NCBI GenBank assembly: GCA_034420695.1
Contig: DAOULB010000058.1
Span: 1-64,000 of the forward strand
Direction of reading: 5' to 3'
DNA length: 64,000 nt
From: Io17-Chloro-G2 sp034420695
GTDB taxonomy: Bacteria > Chloroflexota > Dehalococcoidia > Lucifugimonadales > UBA3495
The notes under the pieces were generated by a model. That model was not told where the DNA came from. It did no database searches and saw only the letters and a program-made list of their open reading frames with translations. Every line of letters starts with the position of its first letter. Position 1 is the first letter of the stretch. The position numbers and the translations under genes were made by a program. Positions 39,596-48,836 of the stretch are shown piece after piece.

Positions 39596-42500
39596 TTAGG
39601 CCGGGCTCAAGTACTCCACGGTGGGCCGCACGTTGTAGTTCCCCCCTTCCATCAGCAGACTTTCCACCGCGGCCCGGGCCGTGTCCAAGGCGGTGAAGCA
39701 GGGGATCTGGTGCTCCACCGCAGCCCGGCGGATGAAGAAGCCGTCCTGCAACACCGAAGAGTCCCCGGACAGGGTGTTTATCACCGCTCCCACCAAGTTA
39801 TCGTTGATGACGTCCAAGCAGTTGGGGTGTCCCTCGTCCAGCCGCTTGGTGGCCATGATGACCGGAATGCCCATAGCGGAAATCATGGCGGCGGTGCCCT
39901 CGGTGGCGTACAGCTTGCAATCGGCCTGGTTCAGCTCCCTGACCAAAGAGAGGGCTTCCGCCTTGTCTTGGTCGGCGATGCTCAGCAGTATGCCCATTCC
40001 CTTGCGCAGCCTCAGGTTGGCCGCCAGCAGGGCCTTGGAAAGGGCCGCGGGGAACTGGAGGTCGATGCCCATTACTTCCCCGGTTGAAGTCATTTCCGGC
40101 CCCAAGTGCCAATCCACCCCCACCAGCTTGGCCATGGAGAACACCGGCGCCTTGATGCCCACCAGCTTCTGCCGGGGCCACAGCCCGCCCTCGTAGCCCT
40201 GCTGGGCCAGGGTCTCCCCCAGCATGACCCTGGTGGCGATGGTTGCCACCGGCGCGCCGGTCACCTTGGATATGAACGGAATGGTGCGGCTGCCCCGGGG
40301 GTTTACCTCCAGCACGTACACGGTGGTGTCGGACCTGCCGTCAGACCTGCTTTCGGGGACTTGGGGGCTGCGGTAGGCCGGGCCGCCGTGAATGACGAAC
40401 TGCACGTTCATCAGGCCCTTGATGCCCAAGGCCAAGCCCATGCGGGTGGTGTATTCAACCAGGGTGTTGACTTCGTCCTGGGTTAGGTTGAGCCCCGGGT
40501 AGATGGCCATGGAGTCCCCGGAATGCACCCCGGCCCGCTCTATGTGCTCCATGATGCCCGGTATCAGCACCTGCTCCCCGTCGCAGACCGCGTCAACCTC
40601 GCACTCCTTGCCCTCCATGTACCGGTCGATCAGCACCGGCCGGTCGGGAGAGACCTCGGTGGCAGCCGTCAAGTAGCGGATGAGGTCCGAAGCGTTCTGC
40701 ACTATCTCCATGGCCCGCCCGCCGAGGACATAGCTGGGCCGGACCACGGCAGGATACCCAATGTTCTGGGCCACTTGGAGGGCGTCGGTTACCGAAGCGA
40801 CTGCCGCGCCTGGGGGCTGGGGTATGCCCAGCCTGGACATGAACTCCTCGAACTTGTGGCGGTCCGAGGCAGCGTCGATGGCTTCGGCGCTGGAACCCAG
40901 TAGGGGAAGGCCGGCGGTGGCCAGCTTCTGCGACAAGTCAATGGCGGTCTGCCCGCCGAACTGCACAACGCAGGGCGGGGGCTCGTCGTCCACTGTCTCG
41001 TTGTCGATGATGTCCCGGACTGCCTCCTCGTCCAAGGGCTCGAAGTAGAGCCTGTCGCTGGCATCGAAGTCGGTCGATACAGTCTCCGGGTTGGAGTTGA
41101 CCATGATGCTCTTGACCCCGGCGGCGGTGAGGGCCCAAGCGGCATGAACGCTGCAATAGTCGAACTCGATCCCCTGCCCGATGCGGATGGGGCCGCTGCC
41201 CAAGACGATGGCCTTCTTCCCCAGCAGCGGGGGAGCCTCGTTCTCTTGGTCGTAGGTGCTGTAGTAGTAGGGGGTCGCCGCCTCGAACTCGGCGGCGCAG
41301 GTGTCCACGGTCTTGTACACCGGCTTGATGTCCCACTGCACCCGCAGGTTCCGCACCTGCTCCGGCAGCACGTCCGACAGGGTTCCCACCTGCTGGTCGG
41401 AAAAGCCCAGGCGCTTGGCCTGCAGCAATAGTGCTGGCGTCAAGGGCTCGGCCAAGAGACGCCGCTCCATTTCCACAATGCGCTGCAGGGCGTAGATAAA
41501 CCAAGGCTCTATGAAGGTGCGGTCCACAAGGTCTTCGACGGTCGCTTCCCGGCGAAGGGCCGCCACCAGACCCCAGAGGCGCTGGTCGTTGGGCCCCAGC
41601 GGGAGCTTGTCCAATATTTCGCCGTCTTCATCGCTCCAGTCCGGGTTCTCCCACAGCAGGGTACGGCCCCCAATTTCCAGGGAGCGGGCCGCCTTCTGGA
41701 TGGCCGCCTCAAAGGTGCGGTCAATCACCATCACCTCACCGGTGGCCTTCATCTGGGTGGTCGTGCTGCGGTCGCCGTGGGGGAACTTGTCGAATGGCCA
41801 GCGCGGTATCTTCACAACGCAGTAGTCCAAGGCCGGCTCGAAGGCCGCCTGGGTCTGGCGTGTAACCGCGTTGGGAATCTCGTCCAGCCGCTTGCCCACG
41901 GCAATCTTGGCGGCCACTCGCGCTATGGGGTAGCCGGTGGCCTTGCTGGCCAAGGCCGAGCTGCGGCTGACCCTGGGGTTGACTTCGATAACGTAATAGG
42001 GCGAGTCCGGCTCCCACGGCGTCTCGGAGTGGCGCCTGATGGCGTCGCTCACCACGGGGTGGGGACGCAGGGCGAACTGGACGTTGCAGCCGCCTTCTAT
42101 GCCCAGCCCCCGGATTATCTTCAGGCTGGCGGTGCGCAGCATCTGGTACTCGCGGTCGGTCAAGGTCTGGCTGGGCGCCACCACGATGCTGTCGCCCGTG
42201 TGCACTCCCATGGGGTCCAGGTTTTCCATGTTGCACACGGTGATGCAGTTGTCCGCCCCGTCCCGCATCACCTCGTACTCGATTTCCTTCCAGCCGACAA
42301 GAGACCTTTCCAGCAGCACTTGAGAGATGGGGCTGGCCAGCAGCCCGCTGTTGACTATCGCTTCCAGCTCCTCCCAGGTGCCGGCGATGCCTCCGCCAGT
42401 GCCCCCGAGGGTGAAGGCAGGCCGTATCACCAAGGGCAGGCCCACCCCTGCGGCCCACTCCTTGGCCTCCTCCAAGGAGGATACCGAAATGTTCTCGGGC

Positions 42501-42961
42501 TCGGGCTCTCCGATCTCGTGTAGAAAAGTGCGGAAGAATTCCCGGTCTTCCGAAGTGCGGATGGTCTCAAGGGGAGTGCCCAGGAGCCGCACGCCGTGCC
42601 TCTCCAGCACCCCGGCGTCCGCCAAGGCAACCGCCAGGTTCAACCCTGTCTGACCGCCCAGTGTGGGCAGGATGCCGTCGGGCTGCTCCGCGGCAATTAT
42701 CCTTTCCACCACTTCCACGGTTAAGGGTTCGATGTAGACCCGGTCAGCAATTCCCTGGTCGGTCATTATGGTTGCCGGGTTAGAGTTGACCAGAACCGTG
42801 GAAACGCCCTCTTCCCGGAGGGCCTTGCATGCCTGGGTGCCGGCGTAGTCGAACTCGGCTGCCTGTCCAATGACAATGGGTCCCGAGCCGATGACCAGCA
42901 CCTTTTCGAGCCTTTCTGCTATTTTGGTCCCTCCGTCGGAGCCGGAGCGTCCGCCGCTCAC
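39596..42961 (-). CDS. carB: Carbamoyl-phosphate synthase large subunit
   Basis: An 1121-residue synthetase making carbamoyl phosphate from ammonia (from CarA), bicarbonate and two ATP. Two homologous halves each start with a pre-ATP-grasp domain (KVLVIGSGPIVIGQAAEFDYAG; KAIVLGSGPIRIGQGIEFDY). ATP-grasp domains with PAFTLGGTGGGIA and PSYVLGGRAMEIV follow. A C-terminal MGS-like allosteric domain is present (LYATEGTAAMISA, VINTLSG). An insert of about 25 residues in the second half (residues near 890, GPAYRSPQVPESRSDGRS) is unusual. It starts at GTG 42961. It is the last gene of the pyr operon, behind an unknown gene that separates it from carA. Confidence 0.97.
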   Translation of the reverse strand: MSGGRSGSDGGTKIAERLEKVLVIGSGPIVIGQAAEFDYAGTQACKALREEGVSTVLVNSNPATIMTDQGIADRVYIEPLTVEVVERIIAAEQPDGILPTLGGQTGLNLAVALADAGVLERHGVRLLGTPLETIRTSEDREFFRTFLHEIGEPEPENISVSSLEEAKEWAAGVGLPLVIRPAFTLGGTGGGIAGTWEELEAIVNSGLLASPISQVLLERSLVGWKEIEYEVMRDGADNCITVCNMENLDPMGVHTGDSIVVAPSQTLTDREYQMLRTASLKIIRGLGIEGGCNVQFALRPHPVVSDAIRRHSETPWEPDSPYYVIEVNPRVSRSSALASKATGYPIARVAAKIAVGKRLDEIPNAVTRQTQAAFEPALDYCVVKIPRWPFDKFPHGDRSTTTQMKATGEVMVIDRTFEAAIQKAARSLEIGGRTLLWENPDWSDEDGEILDKLPLGPNDQRLWGLVAALRREATVEDLVDRTFIEPWFIYALQRIVEMERRLLAEPLTPALLLQAKRLGFSDQQVGTLSDVLPEQVRNLRVQWDIKPVYKTVDTCAAEFEAATPYYYSTYDQENEAPPLLGKKAIVLGSGPIRIGQGIEFDYCSVHAAWALTAAGVKSIMVNSNPETVSTDFDASDRLYFEPLDEEAVRDIIDNETVDDEPPPCVVQFGGQTAIDLSQKLATAGLPLLGSSAEAIDAASDRHKFEEFMSRLGIPQPPGAAVASVTDALQVAQNIGYPAVVRPSYVLGGRAMEIVQNASDLIRYLTAATEVSPDRPVLIDRYMEGKECEVDAVCDGEQVLIPGIMEHIERAGVHSGDSMAIYPGLNLTQDEVNTLVEYTTRMGLALGIKGLMNVQFVIHGGPAYRSPQVPESRSDGRSDTTVYVLEVNPRGSRTIPFISKVTGAPVATIATRVMLGETLAQQGYEGGLWPRQKLVGIKAPVFSMAKLVGVDWHLGPEMTSTGEVMGIDLQFPAALSKALLAANLRLRKGMGILLSIADQDKAEALSLVRELNQADCKLYATEGTAAMISAMGIPVIMATKRLDEGHPNCLDVINDNLVGAVINTLSGDSSVLQDGFFIRRAAVEHQIPCFTALDTARAAVESLLMEGGNYNVRPTVEYLSPA

Positions 42962-43056
42962 CGGCCAAGTTTAGCTACCGGCCTGCGCCAGGGAGGCCGT
43001 ACCGGGTGACCTGTATTTTGGTGCTCCAAGCCGGCGGAGCCGGCTGCGCCGGCCTG

Positions 43057-43473
43057 CTAGAACTCCGGCAGGGGGCCTGGCAGCTCGATCAGCTGGCGCC
43101 GCTGAAGCGAATTCAGCACCTGGGAAACGAAGGAGCCGAACAGCCGCTCCTGTGGCTGCCAGTCCGGCGGAAGCCAGTTCAGTTGCTCCACGGCGGGAGG
43201 AATTCGGAACACGACGGCGCCGCTTTCCCCTCGCTCCACAACGAGCATTCCCAGCTGGACGTCGTTCCCCCTGTCGCCGGACTCGTCGAAGGACCTGATT
43301 ATCAGGTTCCAGTTGTTGCCGATGCTCCCCTTGGCCGGGGTCAAATGAAAACCGTATCCCTCGCATTGGAACTGGGATACTTCCTGGTCCAACACTTTTA
43401 GCAATCCCGATACATTACCGGGCACCTCCACCTCTACCCCCTCATCCCACAACATGCTAGTGAATAGAGACAT
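43057..43473 (-). CDS. Uncharacterised protein inside the pyrimidine operon
   Basis: A 138-residue soluble protein without a recognisable family. It is compact and well formed (VEVPGNVSGLLKVLDQEV, IIRSFDESGDRGNDVQLGMLV, ending LNSLQRRQLIELPGPLPEF). ATG 43473 has GGAGG 5 bases upstream, a strong site. It lies between carA and carB, on the same strand. A perfect 7-bp hairpin (43029-43045, AGCCGGC-gga-GCCGGCT) lies in the 95-base gap before carB. The position suggests a link to carbamoyl-phosphate synthase, but no function can be assigned. Confidence 0.6.
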   Translation of the reverse strand: MSLFTSMLWDEGVEVEVPGNVSGLLKVLDQEVSQFQCEGYGFHLTPAKGSIGNNWNLIIRSFDESGDRGNDVQLGMLVVERGESGAVVFRIPPAVEQLNWLPPDWQPQERLFGSFVSQVLNSLQRRQLIELPGPLPEF

Positions 43474-43530
43474 GGAATCCTCCGGAAAAAGAAAAAGAAT
43501 AATGCATTCCCATGTTGTCTTTGAGAGGTC

Positions 43531-43599
43531 CTAACGAGTTGCTTGTTTTGCCGCGCCTGCAACTGCGGCATCCCTCATGGGGGTTTGCTTTGGGTTCAC
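43531..43599 (-). CDS. Possible 22-residue ORF with a very strong ribosome binding site
   Basis: GTG 43599 follows GGGAGGAGGTG at 5-base spacing, among the strongest such sites in the window. The frame reads MNPKQTPMRDAAVAGAAKQ and ends three residues later at a TAG. It starts 24 bases after the carA stop. It could be a small peptide, a translational coupler, or a chance match. Confidence 0.3.
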   Translation of the reverse strand: MNPKQTPMRDAAVAGAAKQATR

Positions 43600-43623
43600 C
43601 TGCACCTCCTCCCGTTTTTTAGA

Positions 43624-44733
43624 CTACTTCCGGTTACTGCCGAAATCGTCGATCAGGGCGAGAAAACGGTCGAATAAGTACTCGTTGTCCCGGGGCCCAG
43701 GCGACGCTTCCGAATGGTATTGAATGGTGAAGAGGGGCATGGAACGGTGGACCAAGCCCTCCACAGTGTCATCGTTCAGATTGATATGTGAGACCTCCAA
43801 CCCTTGAGGCAAACCCTCGGTGCTGACTGCGTACCCGTGGTTCTGTGCTGTTATGTAAACTCTCCCGGTCTCCAGGTCTTTTACGGGGTGGTTGGCTCCC
43901 CGGTGGCCGAACTTGAGCTTATAAGTGCCGGCGCCCAAAGCCCGGGCTACTATCTGGTGTCCAAGACAGATGCCCATGATGGGGACCCGTCCCAAGAGTT
44001 GCCTGACCGAATCCAGCAGATAGTCCAGGAGCTGCGGGTCGCCCGGCCCTGGGGACAGCAGTATTCCGGAGGGCTGGAGAGCCAGTAGTTCGTCTGCCGG
44101 GGTGGTGGCCGGCAAGGCTATGACCTCACAACCCCGCTGGTTCAGCAGCCTCAGAATGTTGTACTTGAGGCCGCAATCGGTCACCAGAATGCGATACTTG
44201 GCCGCCGGGTCGGGCTGGACTGACGGGCTGTCCCACTGGTAGCTCTCTTCGGTGGATACCACCTTTACGAAGTCGGTATCGCCGTAACTGGGCAGTTCCG
44301 CCAATTGTTCCAGTGCAGCCTGGGGGTCGCCTGCGGAGATGAGGCCGTGCATGACGCCCCGGCTGCGGAGACGCTTGGTCAAGGCCCGGGTATCAACGTT
44401 GCTGATGCCCGGTATGCCCTGGGACTCCAGGAACTCGTGGAGAGTCCGGGTGCTCAGCCCGTGGCTGGGCCGGTCACAATGCTCTTTTACTATGAGGCCG
44501 TTGACCCTGATTTGCTTGGACTCGAAATCCTCCTGGTTAATTCCATAATTTCCAATCAGGGGATAGGTCAAGGTCACCAACTGGCCGGCGTAGGAAGGGT
44601 CGGTCAGCACTTCCTGGTAGCCGGTCATGCTGGTGTTGAATACCACCTCTCCCTGGCCCTCCGCTTCTGCGCCGAAGGCCAACCCGGTGAGAATAGTACC
44701 GTCTTCCAAGACCAAGTGCGCCGTTTTATCCAT
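43624..44733 (-). CDS. carA: Carbamoyl-phosphate synthase small subunit
   Basis: A 369-residue glutamine amidotransferase subunit supplying ammonia to CarB. The N-terminal CPSase domain has LVLEDGTILTGLAFG and NTSMTGYQEVLTDPSY. The class I amidotransferase domain has SPGPGDPQ, the nucleophile Cys in VPIMGICLGHQIVARALG, and His-Glu in IQYHSEASPGP. ATG 44733 fits the family N-terminus and overlaps the end of pyrC by 8 bases; a TTG at 44748 is a slightly longer alternative. Co-transcribed from pyrR. Confidence 0.96.
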   Translation of the reverse strand: MDKTAHLVLEDGTILTGLAFGAEAEGQGEVVFNTSMTGYQEVLTDPSYAGQLVTLTYPLIGNYGINQEDFESKQIRVNGLIVKEHCDRPSHGLSTRTLHEFLESQGIPGISNVDTRALTKRLRSRGVMHGLISAGDPQAALEQLAELPSYGDTDFVKVVSTEESYQWDSPSVQPDPAAKYRILVTDCGLKYNILRLLNQRGCEVIALPATTPADELLALQPSGILLSPGPGDPQLLDYLLDSVRQLLGRVPIMGICLGHQIVARALGAGTYKLKFGHRGANHPVKDLETGRVYITAQNHGYAVSTEGLPQGLEVSHINLNDDTVEGLVHRSMPLFTIQYHSEASPGPRDNEYLFDRFLALIDDFGSNRK

Positions 44734-46108
44734 TCCGATTTCCGCCAATATGACCCTGCTGCTCGAAGACCAAACGTCCTTCCACCACGGTTGCGACTAC
44801 TTGCCCTTTCAGCGTGACACCCGCCAACGGGGTGTTCTTCCCAAGGGACTCGAACTCTGAGGTTTCCACCACCCACTCCCGTGAGGGGTCAAACAGCACC
44901 AAGTCGGCGGGGGTGCCGGGCTTCAGGGTGGCGTATTGTTCGAAGGCCGGTCCCAAGACTCGCGCTGGTCCTACCGTCAACCGCTCCACCAGTTGATTCA
45001 AGGCTAATTTGCCTTGGTGCACCAGTTGCATGGTTGAGCCAAAGGCGGTCTCCAGGACGCTGATGCCGAAGGCGGCGTCCTGGTAGGTTACCTGTTTGCT
45101 CACCGGTTCGTGGGGCGCGTGGTCGGTGGCAATGCAGTCGACTACCCCTTCGGCCAAGGCTTCCACCAAGGCGTCAACGTCCTGCTGGCTCCGCAGCGGC
45201 GGATAGACCTTGGTGGAAGTATCGTAGGCCCGCAGGCCTGCCGACGGCGTCTCGGCTCCCTGGCCCCCCAAGACCCAGTCCTCGGTGATGGTGAGGTGAT
45301 GAGGACAGGCTTCCGCGGTTACTGCCAGTCCGCGTTCCCGCGCCTGCCGCACCAGAGCGGTCGACCCGGCGGTGCTGACGTGGGGCACGTGCAGCCTGCC
45401 ACCGGTGAGTTCCGCCAAGGAGATATCCCGGGCCATCATGGCCTCTTCTGCCGCCGCCGGGATACCTGACAGGCCCAGGCGGGAGGAGACACGGCCTTCG
45501 GCCATCACGCCCCGGGCGGACAGGGAACAGTCCTGGCAATGGTTGGCTATTGGCAGTCCGAGGTCCAAGCTGTAGGTCAGCGCCAGCCGCATCAGGTTGG
45601 CGTCGTACACCGGGTCTCCGTCGTCGCTGAAAGCCACGGCGCCCGCAGAGGCCAGTTCCTCCATTTCGGCCAGTTCTTTGCCCTGCCGCCCTTTGCTGAT
45701 ACAGGCGATGGGGTGCACCCTCACCACCGCTTCTTCCTTGGAACGGCGTTTGAGGAAGTCCACCAACGGGGCGGTGTCGATGGGTGGTTCCGTGTTGGGC
45801 ATACAGCAGATGGTGGTGAACCCGCCCCGGGCGGCGGCCCTGGAACCGGCGGCCAGTGTCTCCTTGTACTCGTAGCCGGGGTCTCTCAGGTGACAATGCA
45901 AGTCGATGAAGCCGGGGGAAGCCACCAACCCCGTAGCGTCCACGACGCGACAACCGGCGGGTACCTGGTCGGCCGGCACTGCGCCGGCGGCCGCTATTTC
46001 TCCACCGGAGACCAGCAGGTCTCCCACTTGGTCCAAGCCCTGGGAAGGGTCAAGAATCCTGGCGCCTTTGATCAGCAGGGCGCCTGAGTCTGTTATATCC
46101 CCGGTCAT
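44726..46108 (-). CDS. pyrC: Dihydroorotase (class I)
   Basis: A 460-residue zinc amidohydrolase that cyclises carbamoyl aspartate to dihydroorotate. The metal site begins with IDLHCHLRDPGYEYKETL. Later ligands are in IANHCQD and HVPHVST, and the catalytic aspartate is in IATDHAPH. The final beta-sandwich contains LKPGTPADLVLFDP. It overlaps pyrB by four bases (ATGA), so translation is coupled. Family length is normal (about 425-460). Confidence 0.96.
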   Translation of the reverse strand: MTGDITDSGALLIKGARILDPSQGLDQVGDLLVSGGEIAAAGAVPADQVPAGCRVVDATGLVASPGFIDLHCHLRDPGYEYKETLAAGSRAAARGGFTTICCMPNTEPPIDTAPLVDFLKRRSKEEAVVRVHPIACISKGRQGKELAEMEELASAGAVAFSDDGDPVYDANLMRLALTYSLDLGLPIANHCQDCSLSARGVMAEGRVSSRLGLSGIPAAAEEAMMARDISLAELTGGRLHVPHVSTAGSTALVRQARERGLAVTAEACPHHLTITEDWVLGGQGAETPSAGLRAYDTSTKVYPPLRSQQDVDALVEALAEGVVDCIATDHAPHEPVSKQVTYQDAAFGISVLETAFGSTMQLVHQGKLALNQLVERLTVGPARVLGPAFEQYATLKPGTPADLVLFDPSREWVVETSEFESLGKNTPLAGVTLKGQVVATVVEGRLVFEQQGHIGGNRNG

Positions 46109-47133
46109 TTCCCCTCGCCTCCGCCGGCTACCAAGTATAGGAGGGCCATACGGACCGCCACCCCGCTGGTCACCTGCTCTTCGATGACCGAGGCGGCGCC
46201 GTGGGCAATTGAGGTGCTTATCTCTATGCCCTCATTCATCGGTCCCGGGTGCATCACCAGTGCGCCGGGCTTGGCCTTGGCCAAACGCTGGTCGGTCAAC
46301 TGCCAGCGCCGGACGTACTCCCGCAGACTTGGCAGGAATCCTCCTTCCTGCCTTTCCGATTGAAGCCGCAGCGCCATTACCACGTCGGCATCCTCAATGG
46401 CCCGGTCCAAGTCGGTGTCCATCTCCACGGCGCCGGGTCCGCCCAAGGCCCTGGCATCCCCGTTGGAAGAGAGAAACTCTATGGGCAGCAGGGTGGCCGG
46501 GCCGCTCAGCACCACCTTGGCTCCCATCTTGGAGAACCCCCACAGGCCGGAACGGGCGACCCTGCTGTGGAGCACGTCGCCCACGATGACGATTTTCAAC
46601 CCTTCCAGCCGCCCAAGCCTTCTTCTGATGGTGAATAGGTCAAGCAGCGCCTGGGTGGGGTGGGCGTGCATGCCGTCTCCGGCGTTGATGACTGCTACCC
46701 GGTCCAAGTGGCGGGCCAGCAGGTTCGGCGCACCGGAGTGGGGGTGGCGCACAATGATTGAGTCCACGCCCATGGCCTGGAGGGTGAGTCCCGTGTTCAA
46801 CAGGGACTCGCCCTTTTCGATGCTGCTTCCCGAGGTGGATACGTTGATAACGTCGGCGCTGAGGACCTTCCCGGCCTCTTCGAAGGATACCCTGGTGCGA
46901 GTGCTGGCCTCGTAGAAAAGGGTAACTATGACCCGCCCCCGCAGGGTCGGTACCTTCTTGATGTCCCGGCCCAGGACCTCGGCCATGCCCTCGGCCGAGT
47001 CCAGAACGTCCTGGATCTCAGCCGGCGAGAAGTCGTCCAAGTCCAAGATGTGACGGCGCGCCGCGGCGCGCGGGGTTTCCTTGCCGTTGACGGGAGCGGA
47101 GTTCCGGGCTTCCATCAGGTCTTGCTGGCTCAT
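46105..47133 (-). CDS. pyrB: Aspartate carbamoyltransferase catalytic subunit
   Basis: A 342-residue enzyme joining carbamoyl phosphate and aspartate. The carbamoyl-phosphate loop is LFYEASTRTRVSFEEAG. HAHPTQALLDLFTI and KIVIVGDVLHSRVARS are conserved. The aspartate side has the MALRLQSERQEGG loop and VMHPGPMNEG. About 28 N-terminal residues before HILDLDDFSPAEI are not conserved, so a later start is possible. No pyrI regulatory subunit is adjacent, as in PyrR-controlled operons. It lies 79 bases after pyrR. Confidence 0.96.
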   Translation of the reverse strand: MSQQDLMEARNSAPVNGKETPRAAARRHILDLDDFSPAEIQDVLDSAEGMAEVLGRDIKKVPTLRGRVIVTLFYEASTRTRVSFEEAGKVLSADVINVSTSGSSIEKGESLLNTGLTLQAMGVDSIIVRHPHSGAPNLLARHLDRVAVINAGDGMHAHPTQALLDLFTIRRRLGRLEGLKIVIVGDVLHSRVARSGLWGFSKMGAKVVLSGPATLLPIEFLSSNGDARALGGPGAVEMDTDLDRAIEDADVVMALRLQSERQEGGFLPSLREYVRRWQLTDQRLAKAKPGALVMHPGPMNEGIEISTSIAHGAASVIEEQVTSGVAVRMALLYLVAGGGEGK

Positions 47134-47212
47134 GCCCTGCGTCCCTCCCCAGACCGGTTGAGTGACCCGGCAGGAGTTTCAGGCATGGCCCAGCGCCGGA
47201 AAAGTTGGTGTT

Positions 47213-47776
47213 TCATCTGCCCCTGCCCCTGGGGTCAGAGGCGGAGTCCACCCGGACTATTGCCACCTCGTCCACCCCGTCGGTCTCCGTCAACCTGACC
47301 TTCACCGCTTCGTCGTGGGCCGTTGGAACGTTCTGGCCGATGAAGTCGGGCCTGATTGGCAATTCCCGGTGGCCGCGGTCCAAGAGGATTGCCAGTTGGA
47401 TCTGGTCCGGCCTGCCGAAGTCGTTCAGGGCATCCATGGCCGCCCGCACCGTTCGCCCGGTGTAGAGAACGTCATCAACCAACACGACCCGTCTCCCTTG
47501 AATGTTCTCCGGCATATCGGTGGGCCTGACCACCGGCTTGGAGCGCTCCTGGAGGTCGTCCCGGTAGAGGTTGATGTCCAGAGCCCCCACAGGGACATTG
47601 ACTCCTTCGAATTCCTGCAGGTTTCCCGCCAGTCTCCGGGCCAAATACACCCCGCCGGTATAGATTCCCACCAGCACTACGTCCTTCACGCCCCGGTTGC
47701 GCTCGGAAATCTCGTGGGCAACCCGGGAAAGGGCTCTTCGGATGTCGTCCCGGTTCATTATCTGGCGTTGAGACAT
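47213..47776 (-). CDS. pyrR: Bifunctional pyr operon attenuation protein / uracil phosphoribosyltransferase PyrR
   Basis: A 187-residue phosphoribosyltransferase-fold RNA-binding protein. It has the PRPP loop VVLVDDVLYTGRTVRAAMDAL, the N-terminal IMNRDDIRRALSRVAHEISERN and the VPVGALDINLYRDDL loop. With UMP bound it grips the pyr leader RNA and favours termination. It also has weak uracil phosphoribosyltransferase activity. The attenuator it acts on is directly upstream (47802-47911). It is the first gene of the operon. Confidence 0.96.
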   Translation of the reverse strand: MSQRQIMNRDDIRRALSRVAHEISERNRGVKDVVLVGIYTGGVYLARRLAGNLQEFEGVNVPVGALDINLYRDDLQERSKPVVRPTDMPENIQGRRVVLVDDVLYTGRTVRAAMDALNDFGRPDQIQLAILLDRGHRELPIRPDFIGQNVPTAHDEAVKVRLTETDGVDEVAIVRVDSASDPRGRGR

Positions 47777-47801
47777 CTACTTCCGGTCTGCCCTCTGCAA
47801 C

Positions 47802-47833
47802 AAAAAACCCCTTGTCCGTCCTCCGGCAAGGGG
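47802..47833 (-). terminator. Intrinsic terminator of the pyr attenuator
   Basis: On the minus strand: CCCCTTG, a 12-base loop, CAAGGGG, then six Ts, 25 bases before the pyrR start. Its 5' arm (CCTTGCC) is exactly complementary to GGCAAGG in the PyrR-binding loop, allowing a competing antiterminator. Confidence 0.9.
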
Positions 47834-47890
47834 TAGTCAACGCTGCCGACAAGCCGCTGCGGGCTGTGCCGGGCTATTGGGGGCGTTGAA

Positions 47891-47911
47891 CCTTGCCAGC
47901 CTCACTGGACT
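47891..47911 (-). promoter_or_regulatory. PyrR-binding anti-antiterminator loop
   Basis: The minus strand reads AGTCCAGTGAGGCTGGCAAG followed by G, matching the conserved PyrR-binding consensus (UCCAG-GAGGCU-GCAAG). An upstream GGACT can close the stem with AGTCC. PyrR-UMP binding would stop the GGCAAGG segment pairing with the terminator arm, so the terminator forms. Confidence 0.88.
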
Positions 47912-48215
47912 GCCTTAAAAGTCCGGCTGCCCTTGGCGGGGCAGCGTTACGGCCCGGTTATGTATTGTTAATGGAATTCTAACAGATGCTTCCAGCCAAG
48001 AAAAGCCGGGTTCTGAGCTGTCAAACGGTTGCGCTAAACGAACCAATCCAAACTACTGCGGCTATTTCGAATCTGGATGCCAAGCCCTCCCTGGAAGAAG
48101 GATGAAATCTTCCCATAAGTTGGAGGGTAATATTTGGGCTACGGCCATGGTTGGAAGTTGATGGGATATCATGAGCGGTTCTGTTTTCGGGTTTTATGGG
48201 GAATGGTTTCCGAGT
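47912..48215. other. pyr promoter region and spacer to the AT-richer insert; no gene seen
   Basis: The first 60 bases must hold the pyr promoter. TACATA in the minus-strand stretch near 47955-47975 is a possible -10 without a clear -35. The remainder, to 48215, shows no gene and is AT-richer. Confidence 0.4.
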
Positions 48216-48830
48216 TTACGATTCTCGGTTCTCCAACCACGCATATACAAGGCGGACGTAATCCGCGAAGGTAAGCTCACTAGTGACCAAGTTGGCAGAC
48301 TCACACAATATAGGTAAATTCTCCTGGAATTCAGTGTACTCGTCCCACATTATGCTTCCACTCTCAAGACCCGGATTATACGATGATAACCAGTCTCTAA
48401 CGACGGTTATCAGTTCCCTTACGCTCCCGTGGTGAGGTTTTATGTCTTGACCTGCAATATCTGATATGAACCTTTGGTAACGGTAGGGTTCAGTGTCAAG
48501 TACCAGACATCTTTTATTTCTATTGCGCCCCGCACCGAACTTTCTGGCTCCCAAGAAAATTCCCAACTCTAAGGGCATATTGAACCTTGGCAAATCCGTT
48601 GTGGGCTCCAGTTCGATGCGGGAGATGTCGTGGATCCCGAACCTGCACTCCCCTATGATCCGTACTATCTTTTCGAAACGATTCTCACCGGAGTCTTCAG
48701 CCTCTAGAGTGCACCTGGGATGGAAATTGCACTTGTAGATAGTGAAAACTAGTGCGTAAAACATCCCGTTATACGATTCGTCGAATGGGCAATTCACAAA
48801 GACGTAGCGGTCGCGCGGGTCGTTGGTCAT
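48216..48830 (-). CDS. TIR-like (nucleotide-hydrolase fold) protein, putative defence effector
   Basis: A 204-residue protein with the alternating strand-helix pattern of TIR-like/deoxyribosyltransferase folds. The first strand is YVFVNCPFDESYNGMF, a central strand is CRFGIHDISRIE, and FNMPLELGIFLGARKFG contains the N-x-x-x-E-L-G-x-F-L-G signature of TIR-like NAD-hydrolysing domains, with the glutamate as likely catalytic residue. FISDIAGQDIKPHHG and an acidic C-terminal helical part follow. It starts 6 bases after a lysine-rich microprotein gene on the same strand. The region is AT-richer than its surroundings, suggesting transfer. NADase activity and defence role are inferred. Confidence 0.6.
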   Translation of the reverse strand: MTNDPRDRYVFVNCPFDESYNGMFYALVFTIYKCNFHPRCTLEAEDSGENRFEKIVRIIGECRFGIHDISRIELEPTTDLPRFNMPLELGIFLGARKFGAGRNRNKRCLVLDTEPYRYQRFISDIAGQDIKPHHGSVRELITVVRDWLSSYNPGLESGSIMWDEYTEFQENLPILCESANLVTSELTFADYVRLVYAWLENRES

Positions 48831-48836
48831 TCAGGG

